Shown in pieces: positions 6,812-15,903 of a stretch of 43,479 nt of DNA (position 1 is its first letter; every line of letters begins with the position of its first letter). Origin of the DNA: a virus; IMG/VR virus record IMGVR_UViG_3300025131_000090, positions 1 to 43,479 of that record, one strand, 5' to 3'. Both the position numbers and the translations under genes were made by a program. The notes beneath the pieces are model-generated. The model ran no database searches, was not told the origin of the DNA, and saw only the letters and a program-made list of their open reading frames with translations.

Positions 6812-7039
6812 ATGGCAAAGCAAAAAAATAAAACAATGACAAATAAAGAATTAAATGAAAAATCTTACCAAGATTGGGTAAAAGGAGGAAGAAAAGGTGA
6901 AACAGAAACTTTCAATGTGAATCAAAGAAGGTATGAATGTAAAAAAAAAGGAGGCACATGGGTGTGGGGTAAAAAAAGAGGAAGTGAATGTGTCGTCAAA
7001 AAAGGTTCACCAGTAAGAGACCCAATTTCTAAACGATAA
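6812..7039 (+). CDS. Small Lys/Cys-rich protein, 75 aa
   Basis: Starts right after the previous stop (TAATAATGG context) and ends directly at the portal start, so it is part of a tight cluster. The composition is Lys/Gly-rich, with two cysteines in YECKKKGGTWVW and GSECVVKKG; the spacing resembles a small disulfide or zinc knuckle. It seems related in style to the basic proteins at 5355 and 25318. Function is unknown. Confidence 0.6.
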   Translation: MAKQKNKTMTNKELNEKSYQDWVKGGRKGETETFNVNQRRYECKKKGGTWVWGKKRGSECVVKKGSPVRDPISKR

Positions 7040-9298
7040 ATGGCAAGAACAACTAAAAAATCAAAAGCCCAAGTAAATAAACAATTATGGGATAGGGCAA
7101 ATAATTCTCATAGACAAAGATGGCAACATTTAAGTCAGAAAGGGTATGACTTTTATCTCGATGAGCAATTATCTAAAGAAGAGAAAGACCAGTTAGAAGA
7201 ATCGGGTATGCCCACATTCACTATTAATAGAGTAACTCCTATTATAGAGATAATGAAATACTTTGTAACTGCTAATAGCCCGAAATGGAAAGCAGTTGGA
7301 GCTACTGGAGATGATGTAGATGTGGCTCAAGTACATTCAGATATTGCAGATTATTGTTGGTACTTATCTAATGGTAAGTCATTGTATAGTCAAGTTGCAC
7401 TCGATGCCTTAACTAAAGGTGTGGGATACTTTCTTGTAGATATAGATAAAGACGCTGATAGAGGTATGGGGGAAGTGAGATTTAATAGATTAGACCCATA
7501 TGATGTATATGTCGACCCAGCAAGTAGAGACTTTTTATTCAGAGATGCTAACTTTATACAAGTAAGAAAGAATATAGCAAGAACAAGACTTATTAATATG
7601 CTTCCTGAGTTTGAAGCTAAGATTAAAAAAGTATCAAAAAGCACTGATGTTGTCTCATATTCTGAAAGAGATACTGATTTAAGTGGAACATCTCAGCCTG
7701 AAGATATTACAATGGGGATTAGTCTAGAGGCTGAAGATGAAGATATTATCCCATACTATGAAACATACTCTAAAAAGAAGTTTCCATATAGAAATGTCTA
7801 TATAAAAGTTCAGCCTTCTCCTGCTGAAATGGATAATATTAAAGAAGCTGTACAAAAACAATTATCTGATTTTCAACAAGAAGTAGAAGTTAGTCTTATA
7901 GAAAAACAGATGCAGATTGAACAAGCTGTGCAAACTGGAGAAATTATTCCTGAGAGGGCTCAATTAGAAATAAAGAAATCTCAAGAGATGGCTGCTCAAG
8001 CAATTAAAGAAAAAGAGATGCAGTTAATGGCTGAAGCTCAAGATGCTGCTACTCAAGTTAAACAACAAATAATGAGTGAATCTGATTATAAAATTCTTGA
8101 AAGTAATGCAGAAGCAAAAAAGAATATTTTAGATTCCATAAAGTTCTTTGAAAATAGAATAGTACAAACTTGCAGTGCTGGTGATGATGTATTTTTATAT
8201 GAATATATTTTACCAATGAATGAATATCCAATTATTCCTATTCCTTATATGTATACTGGTACTCCATATCCAATGAGTGCAGTTCAACCATTAATCGGAA
8301 AACAACAAGAAATTAATAAAGCTCATCAGATAATGCTTCATAATGCAAACTTAGCTTCTAATCTTAGATGGATGTATGAAGAAGGAGCTGTCCCTGAAGA
8401 AGAATGGGAAAAGTATTCTTCATCTCCCGGTGCTTTATTGAAATATAGACAAGGATTTGCAACTCCAACTCCTATATTACCAGCTCCAATTAATAATGCA
8501 TTTTATACTGTAGTGCAAGAAGGCAAGGCTGATGCAGAATATATAAGTGGAGTCCCTTCTGCTATGATGGGATTTGCTCAAGACCAAGCAGAAACATATA
8601 GGGGATTACTTGCAAATGATGAGTTTGGGACTCGTAGATTAAAAGCTTGGATGGGAAGTGTTGTAGAGCCCGCTCTAGAGCATTTAGGAAGATGTTTTCA
8701 AATGCAGGCTCAAAAGCATTATTCAGTTGAGAAAGTGTTTAGAATAGTACAGCCAGAGGCTGGACAATCTCCTCAAGAGCAAGAAAAAGAAGTAAGAATT
8801 AATATCCAAGTATATAATGATTATGGAGAAGCAATAGGTAAATTTAAAGATTATGCAAGTGCAAGATTTGATATAAGAGTCGTAGCGGGAGCTACAATGC
8901 CAGTTAATAGATGGGCATTATTAGAGGAATATTTTAAATGGTTCCAAGCTGGACTTATAGATGATATAGCTATGATAGCTGAAACTGATATAAGAAATAA
9001 GAAACAAGTAATTGAAAGAAAGTCTGTTTATTCTCAACTACAAGGTCAGGTATCTTCTATGGAAGAAGCTATGAAAGATAAAGACGGGACTATTGAAACT
9101 TTAGAAAGACAATTAGTGCAAGCTGGCATAAAGATGAAAGTCGGTACAGCATCTAATGAAATACGAAAAGATGTTCTCGAAACTGAAGCTCAACAAAAAC
9201 TTCTAAGAGGAATGTTAAAAGTTGAGTTTGAGAAAATGCGAGACGAAATGAAAATGGACATGGAATCTACTAAGGAAGATGTTGCTAAAAATGAGTAA
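7040..9298 (+). CDS. Portal protein (P22-like class)
   Basis: A 752-residue protein forming the dodecameric ring through which DNA enters and leaves. The start codon follows the preceding TAA directly. Features of large podovirus portals are visible: an N-terminal wing start, TINRVTPIIEIMKYFV near residue 60, VALDALTKGVGYFLVDID, and RFNRLDPYDVYVDPASRD around 148-165. A long Gln/Glu-rich helical insert lies at about 250-350 (EKQMQIEQAVQTGEIIPERA). The stem/crown part contains IPIPYMYTGTPYPMSAVQPL. The last 110 residues form a coiled coil (SSMEEAMKDKDGTIETLERQ), similar to the barrel extension of P22. It lies between the terminase and scaffold genes, as expected. Confidence 0.9.
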   Translation: MARTTKKSKAQVNKQLWDRANNSHRQRWQHLSQKGYDFYLDEQLSKEEKDQLEESGMPTFTINRVTPIIEIMKYFVTANSPKWKAVGATGDDVDVAQVHSDIADYCWYLSNGKSLYSQVALDALTKGVGYFLVDIDKDADRGMGEVRFNRLDPYDVYVDPASRDFLFRDANFIQVRKNIARTRLINMLPEFEAKIKKVSKSTDVVSYSERDTDLSGTSQPEDITMGISLEAEDEDIIPYYETYSKKKFPYRNVYIKVQPSPAEMDNIKEAVQKQLSDFQQEVEVSLIEKQMQIEQAVQTGEIIPERAQLEIKKSQEMAAQAIKEKEMQLMAEAQDAATQVKQQIMSESDYKILESNAEAKKNILDSIKFFENRIVQTCSAGDDVFLYEYILPMNEYPIIPIPYMYTGTPYPMSAVQPLIGKQQEINKAHQIMLHNANLASNLRWMYEEGAVPEEEWEKYSSSPGALLKYRQGFATPTPILPAPINNAFYTVVQEGKADAEYISGVPSAMMGFAQDQAETYRGLLANDEFGTRRLKAWMGSVVEPALEHLGRCFQMQAQKHYSVEKVFRIVQPEAGQSPQEQEKEVRINIQVYNDYGEAIGKFKDYASARFDIRVVAGATMPVNRWALLEEYFKWFQAGLIDDIAMIAETDIRNKKQVIERKSVYSQLQGQVSSMEEAMKDKDGTIETLERQLVQAGIKMKVGTASNEIRKDVLETEAQQKLLRGMLKVEFEKMRDEMKMDMESTKEDVAKNE

Positions 9299-9363
9299 CA
9301 TTAACTCTTGATAGTTATTTAGAATGTTCATTAAATTAACAAAACTCTAAAAAGGAGATTAGT

Positions 9364-10224
9364 ATGTCAGAACAAGTAGGTAACGCCGTTGAGGCCCCCG
9401 AAAGTACAAGCGTACAAGGTGCAGTCATGGACATGAATACTGAGGATTTCTTTGAAACCTTAGACCAACAAGTCAATGGTGCAATCATAGATGAACCTTC
9501 ACAACCAACCTCGGAACAAAGCGATAACACGCAGACGAGCCCTAATGTAGAAGTTCAGGAAGAAGTATCTGAAGTAGATACTTTACAAAAAAGGTATAGT
9601 GATTCAAGTAGAGAAGCTAAAAGGTTAAACGGAAAACTTTCCGAAATTGAACCTTATATGCCGATTCTTGATGCTATGCGAGAAGACCCTAATTTAATTA
9701 CTCATGTGAGAAATTATTTTGAGGGTGGAGGTCAAACCCCACAAACAATGACTGAGAAGTTGAATCTCGATGAGGACTTTATGTTCGATGCGGATGATGC
9801 TTTTTCTCAACCTGAATCTGATTCAGCAAAAGTACTAGGAGCAACGATTGATGGAATTGTCCAACGTCGTTTGAATGGTGCTTTGCAAGGGCAGAGGGTA
9901 GAAAACCAAAAACTAGCGAAGGAAACCGATTTTCGTTCACGTCATGAAATGACTGACGAACAATGGTCAGAATTTACAGATTTTGCGAAATCTAAATCTC
10001 TTGAACTTGATGATATTTATTATTTAATGAATCGTAAGAATAGGGATGGGAAAATTGCTGATAACGTAAGGCAAGAAGTCCACAATAAAATGAGAGAAGT
10101 TCAGCAACAACCCGGTACACTAGCCACGCAAGGCAGTACCGCTGTTGAACAATCTCCAGATGATTCAGTTTTTGATGCCATTTTGGGTTCGACCAATGAA
10201 CTAGAAAAGGCTTTTGGTATGTAA
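9364..10224 (+). CDS. Capsid scaffold protein
   Basis: A 286-residue acidic, Gln/Glu-rich helical protein located just before the major capsid gene, the usual scaffold position. It has an AAGGAG site 8 bases from the ATG, suggesting high expression, and a 65-base leader. The first 75 residues look disordered. A coiled coil follows (VDTLQKRYSDSSREAKRLNG), then PYMPILDAMREDPNLITHVR, a pattern common in scaffold proteins of marine phages. The C-terminal part ends with a short helix (NELEKAFGM) likely to bind the capsid protein. No protease motif is seen, so scaffold removal probably occurs without an encoded protease here. Confidence 0.82.
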   Translation: MSEQVGNAVEAPESTSVQGAVMDMNTEDFFETLDQQVNGAIIDEPSQPTSEQSDNTQTSPNVEVQEEVSEVDTLQKRYSDSSREAKRLNGKLSEIEPYMPILDAMREDPNLITHVRNYFEGGGQTPQTMTEKLNLDEDFMFDADDAFSQPESDSAKVLGATIDGIVQRRLNGALQGQRVENQKLAKETDFRSRHEMTDEQWSEFTDFAKSKSLELDDIYYLMNRKNRDGKIADNVRQEVHNKMREVQQQPGTLATQGSTAVEQSPDDSVFDAILGSTNELEKAFGM

Positions 10225-10265
10225 TTATACTGAAGGCCATTAACTCAAAATAAAGAGGTAATAAA

Positions 10266-11822
10266 ATGGCTGATGTATTTAGCTTAGGAACCTATTCAGA
10301 CGCTGCTTACGCTAGCTCTAATGGGCCAAGTAAAGACACTGGTGACCTTAGACGAAAGTACAATTTTGGGGATAGAGTTTCTGAACTGAACATTGCTCAA
10401 GACCCTTTCTTCCGATTTGTATCTAAGGTTTCCAAAAAACCTACGGATGACCCTGAGTTCAAATTTACTGAACGCAGACCTTCGTATCACAAACGATATG
10501 CTTATGTAATGGGAGCCGTCAACGCATCTGGAGCTGATTATTGGGATGATTCTGAAATAATTGCGACTAATGATGCTGGGGCTGGAACTTCTGTTGCACA
10601 AGGAGACACTGTTAAATTGTATATGGCTGGAGATTATAAATCTGGTGGAAATTTACAGAATGTCTATGGAAATACTGACAATGATTGGTCGGTTGGAGCA
10701 ACTGGAACAAGACCTGCTTTTTTCTTAGCGGGTCAAGTAGTAAAAGTTCCTATGACAAGTGCTACTGACGGTACTCTATGGGGAAAAGATTACATTCTTG
10801 TAAAAATAGAAGCTGTTACAGATTCTCTTACAAAAAATGGTAAAGAATGTGTTCTTGTTACTGGTACTGTTGTAAAGGCATCCACAACTTGTGGTGAATT
10901 TGCTGGTTGGCATACAGACGACTTTAGTCCTTCTGGTGATTCAGCTGGTGATGAAGTTGTTGCTGATAAATCAATTGCTACAGTTCTAGAATCTGCTCGT
11001 TCTTACGTTGTAGGCTCTGCTCATTCTCAAGGTTCTGGTTATCCAGAGACTTGGAAAGACCAACCTTTCTCAACTGGATTTGGACTTACTCAAATTTGGA
11101 AAACATCTATGGCAATGGATAACACAACACGTGCTACCGTTCTCAAGTATGAACCAAATGAGTTTGCAAGAATCTGGCGTGAAAAGTTGATTGAGCATAA
11201 GTTCGACATTGAGACATCATTACTATTTGGTTCTCAAGGGACTGTAGATAGCGTCAATTACACAGAAGGAGCTGTTGATTTTATTACTGGTTATGGTAAT
11301 ATTTTTAGTGGTTCAGGAATGGGTGGTACAGGAACTAAAGCTCAAGATGATTTTCTTGATGATATTAGTAATTTCCTTGACCCTCGTTACAACAATGCGA
11401 ATGCTACTTTATTCATGGTATCAACTGATGTATATAATTGGTTGCATAAATTAAGTGGTTACTTCTCTGCTAACGTACAAAAAGTCGGAACTTTAGGTGA
11501 TGCTATCGGAAGAGCTGATTTTAGTATCGGGAATAAGAAAAGTGTCTTTGGTGTAGATATTACACAGATTTATACTCCTTATGGGGTAATGAATGTGTCT
11601 CGTAATATTCACTTGGACGGAACAACAATTAAAATGCTTGGTGTAAACATGAAGTATTGTGCATATCGACCTCTGGTTGGTAATGGACTAAATCGTGATA
11701 CAGCGGTATATGTTGGAGTCCAGACTCTTGAGAATAGTGGCGTTGACCGTAGGGTTGACTTAATTCAAACCGAGGCCGGTATGGAATGGCAAATGCCAGA
11801 AGCCCATGCGGTCTGGAAATAG
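10266..11822 (+). CDS. Major capsid protein
   Basis: A 518-residue protein with an AGAGGT site and scaffold just upstream. The N-terminal part has DPFFRFVSKVSKKPTDDPEF and FTERRPSYHKRYAY, a pattern I associate with HK97-fold capsid proteins of marine podo- and siphoviruses. Residues 95-260 look like an inserted Gly/Thr/Ser-rich beta region. The spine-like helix and P-domain signals (RIWREKLIEHKFDIETSLLF; DDFLDDISNFLDPRYNNANA) follow. The C-terminus (TEAGMEWQMPEAHAVWK) is typical of the class. No N-terminal delta domain or protease site is evident. Main alternative: none plausible given the position. Confidence 0.9.
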   Translation: MADVFSLGTYSDAAYASSNGPSKDTGDLRRKYNFGDRVSELNIAQDPFFRFVSKVSKKPTDDPEFKFTERRPSYHKRYAYVMGAVNASGADYWDDSEIIATNDAGAGTSVAQGDTVKLYMAGDYKSGGNLQNVYGNTDNDWSVGATGTRPAFFLAGQVVKVPMTSATDGTLWGKDYILVKIEAVTDSLTKNGKECVLVTGTVVKASTTCGEFAGWHTDDFSPSGDSAGDEVVADKSIATVLESARSYVVGSAHSQGSGYPETWKDQPFSTGFGLTQIWKTSMAMDNTTRATVLKYEPNEFARIWREKLIEHKFDIETSLLFGSQGTVDSVNYTEGAVDFITGYGNIFSGSGMGGTGTKAQDDFLDDISNFLDPRYNNANATLFMVSTDVYNWLHKLSGYFSANVQKVGTLGDAIGRADFSIGNKKSVFGVDITQIYTPYGVMNVSRNIHLDGTTIKMLGVNMKYCAYRPLVGNGLNRDTAVYVGVQTLENSGVDRRVDLIQTEAGMEWQMPEAHAVWK

Positions 11823-11832
11823 GGGGTAAATC

Positions 11833-12300
11833 ATGGCTAATCCTTTATATGGTCAAAACAAAGCTGACAATGCAATAAATAATGCTCCTAAATTGGCTAT
11901 AAGTGCTCAATTGGATTTAACTTCTACTGCTGGTGTTTATCCAGTATTAGATGTTCCAGCTGGGACTTACGTTCATAAAGTACAAATCCTTGTTACTGCG
12001 GTTATTACTGCAGGTTCAATGGATATTGACGTAGGAGATGGAGATGATGCTGACCGTTTCATTGACGGTTGGGCAGCTGCTACTGGAGCTTTAGCACTTG
12101 GTTCAATCATTGATTGTCCAGGCGCAGGAGCCGGTGTAACTAGTGGTCGCCACTATGCATCTGCTGATACTATTGATATTGACATCAATACTGTCGCAAG
12201 TGCTGGTAAAGTACGATTACTAGCTTGGTGTAGTAAACTTGATGGTTTAGCACCAGCTTCATTAAATGCAATACCAGTTGAACAAGCTTTGGCTGATTAA
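11833..12300 (+). CDS. Probable capsid decoration protein
   Basis: A 155-residue protein starting 10 bases after the capsid gene, with a GGGGGT site. It is rich in Ala, Gly, Ile, Val and Asp and looks all-beta (QLDLTSTAGVYPVLDVPAGT, KVQILVTAVITAGSMDIDVG). There is no membrane segment. Position and composition match small decoration or head-fibre-base proteins that stud the capsid. It is followed by a strong hairpin at 12316-12343, so the capsid-decoration pair ends a high-expression unit. Confidence 0.65.
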   Translation: MANPLYGQNKADNAINNAPKLAISAQLDLTSTAGVYPVLDVPAGTYVHKVQILVTAVITAGSMDIDVGDGDDADRFIDGWAAATGALALGSIIDCPGAGAGVTSGRHYASADTIDIDINTVASAGKVRLLAWCSKLDGLAPASLNAIPVEQALAD

Positions 12301-12315
12301 CTGATTAAAACAAAG

Positions 12316-12343
12316 TATATGGGGGTCTTCGGGCCCCTGTATA
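12316..12343 (+). terminator. 12-bp UUCG hairpin after the capsid genes
   Basis: Bases 12316-12327 pair with 12332-12343 in a 12-bp stem (with G-T pairs) capped by the very stable C(TTCG)G tetraloop at 12328-12331. It is followed by AT-rich sequence containing AAAAATTTTA rather than a long T-run. It probably acts as a partial terminator or as a 3' end stabiliser that lets capsid mRNA accumulate above the downstream tail genes. Confidence 0.65.
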
Positions 12344-12360
12344 TAAACTAAAAATTTTAT

Positions 12361-14973
12361 ATGGCAACAACAAACATAGAATTAGATATAGAGAATATCA
12401 CTGGCGTTTCGGACGCTAATGACCAGTTTATTATCTCTGCTCAAAAATTCGTAGTATCAAGCGTCCCAAAAAATTTATTACACTTTGCACAGAAAGCCTC
12501 ATCAGCTTCAACAGATGGTAGTGCAATTTCATTTTCAGTGAACGATTCTGTCACGGATGTTCAAAGAAATGGATATAGTTGTAAAGAAATACCAATGTCT
12601 GAGGGAATATGGGCTTTGGATTCTACAAGTTTAAAATATGCAACTGCTAAACATCCAGTGTGGTTTCATAAGCAAGGAGCTGTTCATTTTGCTCCAGTAA
12701 CTGATGGCAGTAATGCTGGGTATGTATTTTATGTAGATTATTCTTTAATAGATGATAATTCTGATTTAAGAAATGCAGTTGTATTTCATGCGACTTCAAG
12801 TGAGTTTACAAAGCTTGGAAGTGCAGAATTACCTAGTATATCTATTACAGCTGTTCCTCCTGACCAACCTTCAGTTACGGAAGTGAGTATGTCGATTACT
12901 GGAACGGCTCCCACATATACTAAACCTACTTTATCATTAGAAGCAGCACCTTCTATTGGTGATTTAACTATTTCAGTAAGTGCACCCACTACTCCTTCAG
13001 CTCCTACAATATCTGGTGGCTCTGTTGCTCCAATTACAATAGATGCTTTACCATTAGCTCCTAATTACACTACTCCGACTACAACAATAAGTGGTATAGC
13101 TTGGGCAACTGAATACCCGACTGATGAAGTTGACATAGCTACTGCTTTGTCATCTATAGTAACAAATGTTGACCTTGCTAATTCTATATTAGATGTTGCT
13201 CCAGTTCCACCTGATACTCCAAGTTTAACAACTGTGAGTTATTCTGGGCCGGGAGGCGATTCAGATGCTTCATCTCCAACTTTTACAACGGCTACTCTTG
13301 CGGCTTCATCTGTATATACTGGCTCTGCTCCTACATATACTAAACCGGGGCATCCATCTCAAGTAGCATTTAGTGGTTATACATCTGGTCTATCTGAGAC
13401 AGACCCCGGTGCATTTAGTATTTCTGCGGTGACTCCTGTTCAACCTGATATTCCAAATTTTACTTTTTCTGTAACCACATCACTACCATCATACACATCT
13501 CCGACTGTTGGCTCTGCTTCTGAGAGCTTAACCGCTTCTATGACTGCTCTCACTGGGGATGGATATGGGACTGATGCTGATTTTCTTGATTTTTCTAAAT
13601 GGTTTACTACTGCTGGTGAATTTATAGAGGATGAAGAAGATAGTGAATTAGCGGCTGTTCAATTAAATAAAATAAGTACATATATAAGTGCTTATTCTCA
13701 GTCTATGCAAGATAAACTAAATAGTTTTAATACTGACCTTCAAAAATATCAAGCAGAATTACAGAAAGAATTACAAGAAGCCCAATATGAACAGCAAGCG
13801 GAACATCAATCTTCATTACAGCAATATCAAGCTGAAGTTGGGGCATATAGTGCTGATGTAAACAAGGAAGTTCAGGAATACCAGCAGAAGTTATCTCTGT
13901 ACAGTAATGAATTAAATATGGCTTTTCAAGCATGGTCAAAAACTGAATCTGATAATATATCAGTTTTTCAGGCAGATATTTCAAATGAATTAAATGAATA
14001 TAATAAAGAACTTGCTTTATATCAGACAGCAGTGCAAGAATCAATGCAAGAAATACAAGTTGCTAATCAAGTTAATATAGCTCAGGCTCAATCTGATTTA
14101 CAAGTTGCTATAGGGAATGAAGACCGAAGCCAGCAAAGGTTACTTCAAAATGCTGTAAATGAGATGCAAGAAAAAATTAATGATAATAATAGTTTGCTTC
14201 AAAAGTATCAAGCAGAAACATCTGCTTTTTCAGCTGAAATAAATTTAATGACTTCACAATCTCAAGGTTATTTACAAACAGCTCAGGGATATTCATCCGA
14301 AATACAATCTAAAATGCAAGTTACTTCGACAAAAATTCAAGAATATAGTTCTAAAGTACAAGATGCTTTAAATGTGTTTAATGAAGGCAATACAGTTTAT
14401 CAAGCTTCCGTGCAAAGAAGTATACAACAAGCTCAAATAAATATGCAAGATGCTCAAAAAGAGGCTGATTTAACTTTGCAGGCTGCTATACAGGATTATA
14501 CTTTGGAGTTGCAGAAATTTCAACAAGACATATCGAATTATCAGGCTGTTGTAAACGATGAGGTTCAGGAATATCAACAGAATCTTCAAGGTGATTTGCA
14601 GGTATGGCAAGCTGAGCGGCAGACAGATATACAGGGATATGCTTCCGATATACAAAATGAACTGAATGAATTCAATATGGAGAATATTGAATATCAGGCA
14701 TTGTTACAAAAGGACTTACAGAATGCTCAACTTCAGGAAAGCAAAGAAGCAAGGGTTTTACAAAAATATTCAGCTGAAGTACAATCATATAATAGTGAGA
14801 TACAGGCTCAAGTACAAGAATATCAAAGTAAACTACAAAAACAACAAGCTTACGCAGTTGAATCAAAAAAATATTATGATTGGGCTCAAATAGAGATTTC
14901 TAATTATATTAAAAATAATAGTAAAATGATTGGATTATCTATAGCTTCTCAATCACAACAACAAGCAAAATGA
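12361..14973 (+). CDS. Large structural protein with Gln-rich repeated coiled coil
   Basis: An 870-residue protein in three parts. Residues 1-165 form a globular beta-rich head. Residues about 165-430 are Pro/Thr/Ser-rich with repeated short beta units (APTYTKPT, PDQPSVTEVS, PVQPDIPNF), probably an extended stalk. Residues about 435-850 are an uninterrupted Gln-rich coiled coil with recurring units of the form LQKYQAEVxxYxxEIxxxVQEYQxxL. The architecture suggests a fibrous, probably trimeric, virion component: head fibre, tail stem or needle. No enzyme motif is seen. It starts just after the hairpin at 12316-12343 and abuts the next gene. Exact role unknown. Confidence 0.7.
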   Translation: MATTNIELDIENITGVSDANDQFIISAQKFVVSSVPKNLLHFAQKASSASTDGSAISFSVNDSVTDVQRNGYSCKEIPMSEGIWALDSTSLKYATAKHPVWFHKQGAVHFAPVTDGSNAGYVFYVDYSLIDDNSDLRNAVVFHATSSEFTKLGSAELPSISITAVPPDQPSVTEVSMSITGTAPTYTKPTLSLEAAPSIGDLTISVSAPTTPSAPTISGGSVAPITIDALPLAPNYTTPTTTISGIAWATEYPTDEVDIATALSSIVTNVDLANSILDVAPVPPDTPSLTTVSYSGPGGDSDASSPTFTTATLAASSVYTGSAPTYTKPGHPSQVAFSGYTSGLSETDPGAFSISAVTPVQPDIPNFTFSVTTSLPSYTSPTVGSASESLTASMTALTGDGYGTDADFLDFSKWFTTAGEFIEDEEDSELAAVQLNKISTYISAYSQSMQDKLNSFNTDLQKYQAELQKELQEAQYEQQAEHQSSLQQYQAEVGAYSADVNKEVQEYQQKLSLYSNELNMAFQAWSKTESDNISVFQADISNELNEYNKELALYQTAVQESMQEIQVANQVNIAQAQSDLQVAIGNEDRSQQRLLQNAVNEMQEKINDNNSLLQKYQAETSAFSAEINLMTSQSQGYLQTAQGYSSEIQSKMQVTSTKIQEYSSKVQDALNVFNEGNTVYQASVQRSIQQAQINMQDAQKEADLTLQAAIQDYTLELQKFQQDISNYQAVVNDEVQEYQQNLQGDLQVWQAERQTDIQGYASDIQNELNEFNMENIEYQALLQKDLQNAQLQESKEARVLQKYSAEVQSYNSEIQAQVQEYQSKLQKQQAYAVESKKYYDWAQIEISNYIKNNSKMIGLSIASQSQQQAK

Positions 14974-14974
14974 T

Positions 14975-15361
14975 ATGGCAGATAGAATAATATACAAGAA
15001 TCATTGTACTCCACAGGAGCAATTAGCATTTTCTGGTGGGAGTAGATATTATTTAGATAGTGACTGCGGTAGGAAGTTAACAGGTGATTGTGAGTCTAAA
15101 TCAACATCTATTAATACTCCAGTAACGGGTACTTTTTCCAGTACAATTAGCTTAACGAGCGTAAAGTTTATTCATGTAAAAAATACTGATACGTCAGGTA
15201 GTGATTATCTACTTGTCAATATAGGTAGTATGGGTGCAGTGATTAAATTAAGCCCCGGTGAATCTTTTTCAAGCGATGTAGGAGCGACTGAATCAGACAG
15301 CACTACAGTTGCTATAACTGCAAGCGGAACACCAGATTTTGAGTATATAAAGGGAGCGTAG
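14975..15361 (+). CDS. Small beta-rich structural protein, 128 aa
   Basis: Starts right after the coiled-coil protein. It contains KFIHVKNTDTSGSDYLLVNI and AVIKLSPGESFSSD, a pattern of a single beta sandwich in which a strand with ...VKNT is followed by a Gly turn and LSPGES. The same pattern recurs in the next protein (FLYIRNLGTSS...CIPPKGS), suggesting tandem paralogues. Two N-terminal cysteine regions are present (NHCTPQEQ; SDCGRKLTGDCES). Likely a minor virion or fibre-associated protein. No specific family named. Confidence 0.6.
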   Translation: MADRIIYKNHCTPQEQLAFSGGSRYYLDSDCGRKLTGDCESKSTSINTPVTGTFSSTISLTSVKFIHVKNTDTSGSDYLLVNIGSMGAVIKLSPGESFSSDVGATESDSTTVAITASGTPDFEYIKGA

Positions 15362-15363
15362 AT

Positions 15364-15879
15364 ATGCCAGACCCAGCAACAGCCAGAAGAGTAATATTTA
15401 GCACTTATGTAGTCCCTCAAGAAAGTTTAGTTACAGAAGAAGGTGTAACTAAGTATGCTATTGAAGGGGGAGCTGGTAGAGCGTATGGTGGCAAGGGAAT
15501 TGCTACATTGACTGCTGACCAGTGGGGTGAAGGATGGACTTCTATGAATGGCCCTCAGCAATATTGGGAAAATATGGGTAGTAATTGGGAAGACGAAGGA
15601 GGAGGTTGGAGTGGAATCCAAACTGTAAGTAGCGCAACTTCTTTAAACCCAGATGCTGCTTCTGCAAGTGCTCCTGTACTATTTTTATACATAAGAAATT
15701 TAGGAACCTCTTCTACCCAAAGTTTGAAAGTTAGTTTAGATGGAACAAATTATAAGATATGTATTCCCCCAAAGGGGAGTTTATCTCTTAGAGGTGACGG
15801 CACTACTCTCGTAATGGAGGATGTGAAGGTAAATAAAGTTACACTTAAAACAGACATAGAATTTATAATAGCAAAATAG
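15364..15879 (+). CDS. Small beta-rich structural protein, 171 aa, paralogue of the previous one
   Basis: Starts 2 bases after the previous gene. Its start (ARRVIFSTYVVPQESL) resembles that of the 128-aa neighbour (RIIYKNHCTPQEQL), and both end in a beta sandwich with a PKGS/SPGES turn, so a tandem duplication is likely. A Trp/Gly-rich insert (WGEGWTSMNGPQQYWENMGS) distinguishes it. Such Trp/Gly loops often bind sugars or partner fibres, but this is inference. Likely virion-associated. Confidence 0.6.
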   Translation: MPDPATARRVIFSTYVVPQESLVTEEGVTKYAIEGGAGRAYGGKGIATLTADQWGEGWTSMNGPQQYWENMGSNWEDEGGGWSGIQTVSSATSLNPDAASASAPVLFLYIRNLGTSSTQSLKVSLDGTNYKICIPPKGSLSLRGDGTTLVMEDVKVNKVTLKTDIEFIIAK

Positions 15880-15903
15880 TTGAATTAATAAGGAGAAACT
15901 GAA

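Noticed and set aside
9299-10246. CATTAACTC repeated at 9299-9307 and 10238-10246, upstream of scaffold and capsid genes
   Set aside because: Only 9 bases, AT-rich, at different distances from the starts; chance is likely.
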